DNA of 7,191 bases. Source: Alphaproteobacteria bacterium (GTDB taxonomy: Bacteria > Pseudomonadota > Alphaproteobacteria > Sphingomonadales > Sphingomonadaceae). The DNA is taken from assembly GCA_018970965.1 (NCBI GenBank), contig JAGWVG010000085.1:1-7191 (forward strand), in the 5' to 3' direction. Position 1 is the first letter of the stretch. Every line of letters begins with the position of its first letter. This document shows, piece by piece, positions 5,326-7,191 of this stretch. Below the pieces are notes generated by a model. It was not told the origin of the DNA. It worked only from the letters and a program-made list of their open reading frames with translations, and did not search any database. Made by a program: the position numbers and the translations under genes.

Positions 5326-6951
5326 ATGACGATTAAAATTGATCGGCGCGCACTGATTGCGACGGCGGGTTTTGGCATAAGTGGCATTTTGATGCCCGGC
5401 GGATCACTGGCGGCGCAAACGCTGCTCGGCCTCACAGGGTTTACACATAATGTCGCCTCGGGTGAGCCCGGGCCAGACTCGGTGCTTTTGTGGACACGCT
5501 ATGTCAGTTCCACCGGTGGACAATCCAAGGTGCGCGTTGAAGTGTCCGACGCGCCCAATTTTGCGAAGATTGTGACGGGCGGCGAAATGATTACTGGCCC
5601 GTGGCGCGACCACACAGTGAAGATCACAGTCGATGGCCTGCAGCCCGGCCGTTTTTATTGGTACCGCTTCATTGCGCCCGATGGCACAAAATCGCCCGTT
5701 GGTCGCACCAAAACATTGCCGGTTGGCAAAGCCGCGCAATTTAACATTGCAATCTTTTCCTGCTCTAACCTCGGCTATGGCGAATTTAATGCTTATGGCC
5801 ACGCGGCCGCGCGCGATGACATCGACCTTGTCTTGCACTTGGGCGATTATATCTACGAATATGGTCGTGGCGGTTATGATGGCGGCCCGCAATTCTCTGA
5901 AAAGCTGTTCCCAGCAGGCGAATGCCTAACGCTTGCAGATTATCGCCTGCGCTATGCCAGCTATCGCGCTGATCCGCAGTTGCAGGCGCTCCATGCCAAT
6001 TTCCCATGGATCCCAAGCGTCGACGACCATGAAAGCGCGAACGACAGCTGGGAAGGCGGCGCGCAGAACCATACGCCTGATGAAGGCGATTGGTCTGTCC
6101 GGCGCAATGCAGCCTTCCAAGTGTGGCGCGAATGGTTGCCCGTGGGCGAACTGCCTTGGAAGCGCTATGACTTTGGCGATCTGGGCAGCTACTTCCGCAC
6201 GGATACCCGGCTCTTGGCCCGCACCAAGCCCTATTGGGCCGGCGATCTGATGAAGGCGCCAGACCCCGCAAAGGCCTTTGCCGAATTCCGCGATGGCGCT
6301 TGGCGTGATCCTGCCTCAACAATGTTCGGCACGGAACAAGAAAGCTGGCTGTTCCATAACTTTGCGCGCAGCAAGGGCACATGGACTGTGCTCGGCTCGG
6401 GCACCAATATGGGCTATAACTACACCCCAGATGAAGCGCTGAATTGGTTTGCACCCAATACGCCTGAGTATCGGAAAAGCTATATGCGTCAGGGCATTGC
6501 AGCGGCGCGAGCCGGCTTGCCCTATAATTTTGACAATTGGGGCGGCTATCCTGCTGCGCGCAGCCGGGTCTTTGCCCATGCGCAGAAGAATGATCTGAAT
6601 TTGGTCGTGGTATCAGGTGATAGCCATAATGGCTGGGCCTTTGACTTGCCCGAAGATAAGCGCCCCGCCGGTGTCGAATTTGGCGGACACAGTGTGTCTT
6701 CTCCAGGGATTGAATCGGCAACCGCAGGCGTCGATCCCAACCGCATTGCACGCGATATTTTGGCGCGCAGTAAAGATGAATTGCGTTGGGTGGATACGTC
6801 CAACCGCGGCTACATGCACCTGTCGCTTACCCCCAAGGCAGCAACCAATAATTGGGTGTTTATGGAAACAATCCGCACACCCTCTGTCAAAACCAAGGCA
6901 GGCAAAGCCCTGCGCGTCCGCCCGGGCCGCAAGGTTTTGGAAGACGCCTAA
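5326..6951 (+). CDS. phoD: PhoD-family alkaline phosphatase/phosphodiesterase, Tat-exported
   Basis: The 541-residue protein has typical PhoD length and order. The Tat-type leader has D6-R7-R8 and a short hydrophobic stretch ending near SLAAQ (27-31), predicting folded export to the periplasm. An N-terminal PhoD domain (about 37-131) includes FTHNVASGEPGPDSVLLWTR. The metallophosphatase domain follows, with FSCSN (C146, N148), HLGDYIYEY (D174, Y177), VDDHESAND (D233-E236, N239), VVSGDSHNGWAF (D432, H434) and GGHSVSSPG (H455). The Cys, Asp and His set matches the metal site that binds iron and calcium in Bacillus subtilis PhoD. The family hydrolyses phosphodiesters and monoesters to release phosphate. 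Such genes are often phosphate-regulated, but no full Pho box is visible upstream. It is preceded by the aldolase-like gene and followed by a strong terminator. The family assignment is secure; the natural substrate is not known. Confidence 0.95.
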   Translation: MTIKIDRRALIATAGFGISGILMPGGSLAAQTLLGLTGFTHNVASGEPGPDSVLLWTRYVSSTGGQSKVRVEVSDAPNFAKIVTGGEMITGPWRDHTVKITVDGLQPGRFYWYRFIAPDGTKSPVGRTKTLPVGKAAQFNIAIFSCSNLGYGEFNAYGHAAARDDIDLVLHLGDYIYEYGRGGYDGGPQFSEKLFPAGECLTLADYRLRYASYRADPQLQALHANFPWIPSVDDHESANDSWEGGAQNHTPDEGDWSVRRNAAFQVWREWLPVGELPWKRYDFGDLGSYFRTDTRLLARTKPYWAGDLMKAPDPAKAFAEFRDGAWRDPASTMFGTEQESWLFHNFARSKGTWTVLGSGTNMGYNYTPDEALNWFAPNTPEYRKSYMRQGIAAARAGLPYNFDNWGGYPAARSRVFAHAQKNDLNLVVVSGDSHNGWAFDLPEDKRPAGVEFGGHSVSSPGIESATAGVDPNRIARDILARSKDELRWVDTSNRGYMHLSLTPKAATNNWVFMETIRTPSVKTKAGKALRVRPGRKVLEDA

Positions 6952-6957
6952 AAATGA

Positions 6958-6993
6958 TGCCCCGGCCGACCAAGAGTCGCCGGGGCAATTTTT
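6958..6993. terminator. Bidirectional intrinsic terminator between phoD and the TauE/SafE-like gene
   Basis: TGCCCCGGC (6958-6966) pairs perfectly with GCCGGGGCA (6979-6987). Beyond a bulged C, GAC and GTC extend the stem around a 5-nt CAAGA loop. TTTTT (6989-6993) follows on the plus strand and AAAAA (6950-6954) provides a U-run in the other direction, so both convergent transcripts can stop here. The runs overlap the stop codons of both genes. Confidence 0.93.
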
Positions 6994-7191
6994 ACCGCAT
7001 CAAAATATAGGCCGCGACCGCGCAGATCATCAGCGCAAACAGGCCGCGCGCAAGTGGCACGTGTCCGGCCATCCAGCGCGATAGCGGCAAAGCGATGAGT
7101 GTACCTGCACCGCCACCCAAAATAAGGGCGAGAAACAAGGGCCAATCTACCTGCCCATCCAGCGCATAAGATAAGCTCGTCGCGCCGCCAA
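6992..7191 (-). CDS. TauE/SafE-family membrane permease, C-terminal fragment (5' part outside window)
   Basis: Only the last 65 residues lie in the window, beginning GGATSLSYALDGQVDWPLFL and ending in AYILMR before a TAA at 6994-6992. Two hydrophobic helices are visible: residues about 16-40, including the Gly-rich ALILGGGAGTLIALPLS, and residues 47-64 (LARGLFALMICAVAAYIL). They are separated by a short polar loop. A Gly-rich helix, a loop, then a final helix ending a few residues before the stop is the usual C-terminus of TauE/SafE (DUF81) permeases, which are linked to export of sulfite or organosulfonates or simply annotated as unknown transporters. The assignment rests on this fragment alone. 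It is convergent with phoD and shares its terminator. Confidence 0.75.
   Translation of the reverse strand, partial: GGATSLSYALDGQVDWPLFLALILGGGAGTLIALPLSRWMAGHVPLARGLFALMICAVAAYILMR

Noticed and set aside
5786..6751. 321-codon open frame on the minus strand inside phoD
   Set aside because: It is fully antisense to a well-recognised PhoD and its translation is Arg/Ser/Cys/His-rich with no recognisable domain, as expected of a shadow frame in GC-rich DNA.
1..7191. Mobile elements, phage genes, CRISPR arrays, defence systems, tRNA or rRNA
   Set aside because: No transposase or integrase motifs, target-site duplications, regularly spaced repeats or structural RNA sequences were found on either strand.

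Overview
This window looks like ordinary chromosome from an alphaproteobacterium with moderately high GC. Sphingomonadales is the likeliest home, but that is an inference from protein style (a TetR of the LLRHYF type, PYROXD2-like and Rieske oxygenases, a Tat-exported PhoD) and was not tested. I see no insertion sequence, integrase, tRNA, rRNA, CRISPR array or plasmid function. Coding density is very high and every gap between genes is under 170 bp.

Left part (1-2555): a leftward pair encodes a Rieske non-heme iron oxygenase alpha subunit (745-1911) and, 10 bp downstream, a PYROXD2/phytoene-desaturase-like FAD oxidoreductase (1-734, cut by the window edge). Facing away from them is a BetI-like TetR regulator (1947-2555). 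Only 35 bp separates the divergent start codons. That gap holds an 18-bp inverted repeat overlapping the -10 elements of plausible promoters in both directions, so the regulator probably represses both the oxygenase pair and itself. This looks like a small inducible catabolic unit whose substrate cannot be read from the sequence.

Middle (2454-4247): a leftward membrane protein has five predicted transmembrane segments and a sulfatase/phosphoethanolamine-transferase-type catalytic domain. It begins at a TTG codon, and its last 33 codons overlap the 3' end of the TetR gene tail to tail by 102 bp.

Right part (4412-7191): two rightward genes encode an adducin-type class II aldolase-fold protein, which keeps the three zinc histidines but has Gly where fuculose aldolase has its catalytic Glu, and a Tat-exported PhoD-family phosphodiesterase/alkaline phosphatase. 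A strong bidirectional terminator fills the 40-bp gap between the PhoD gene and the 3' end of a leftward TauE/SafE-like permease, which is cut by the right edge.

No wholly new system is evident. The best leads are the TetR-Rieske-FAD module with its compact shared operator, the aldolase-fold protein lacking the catalytic Glu, the long convergent gene overlap, and a short antisense reading frame between the aldolase-like gene and phoD that reads like a protein C-terminus.
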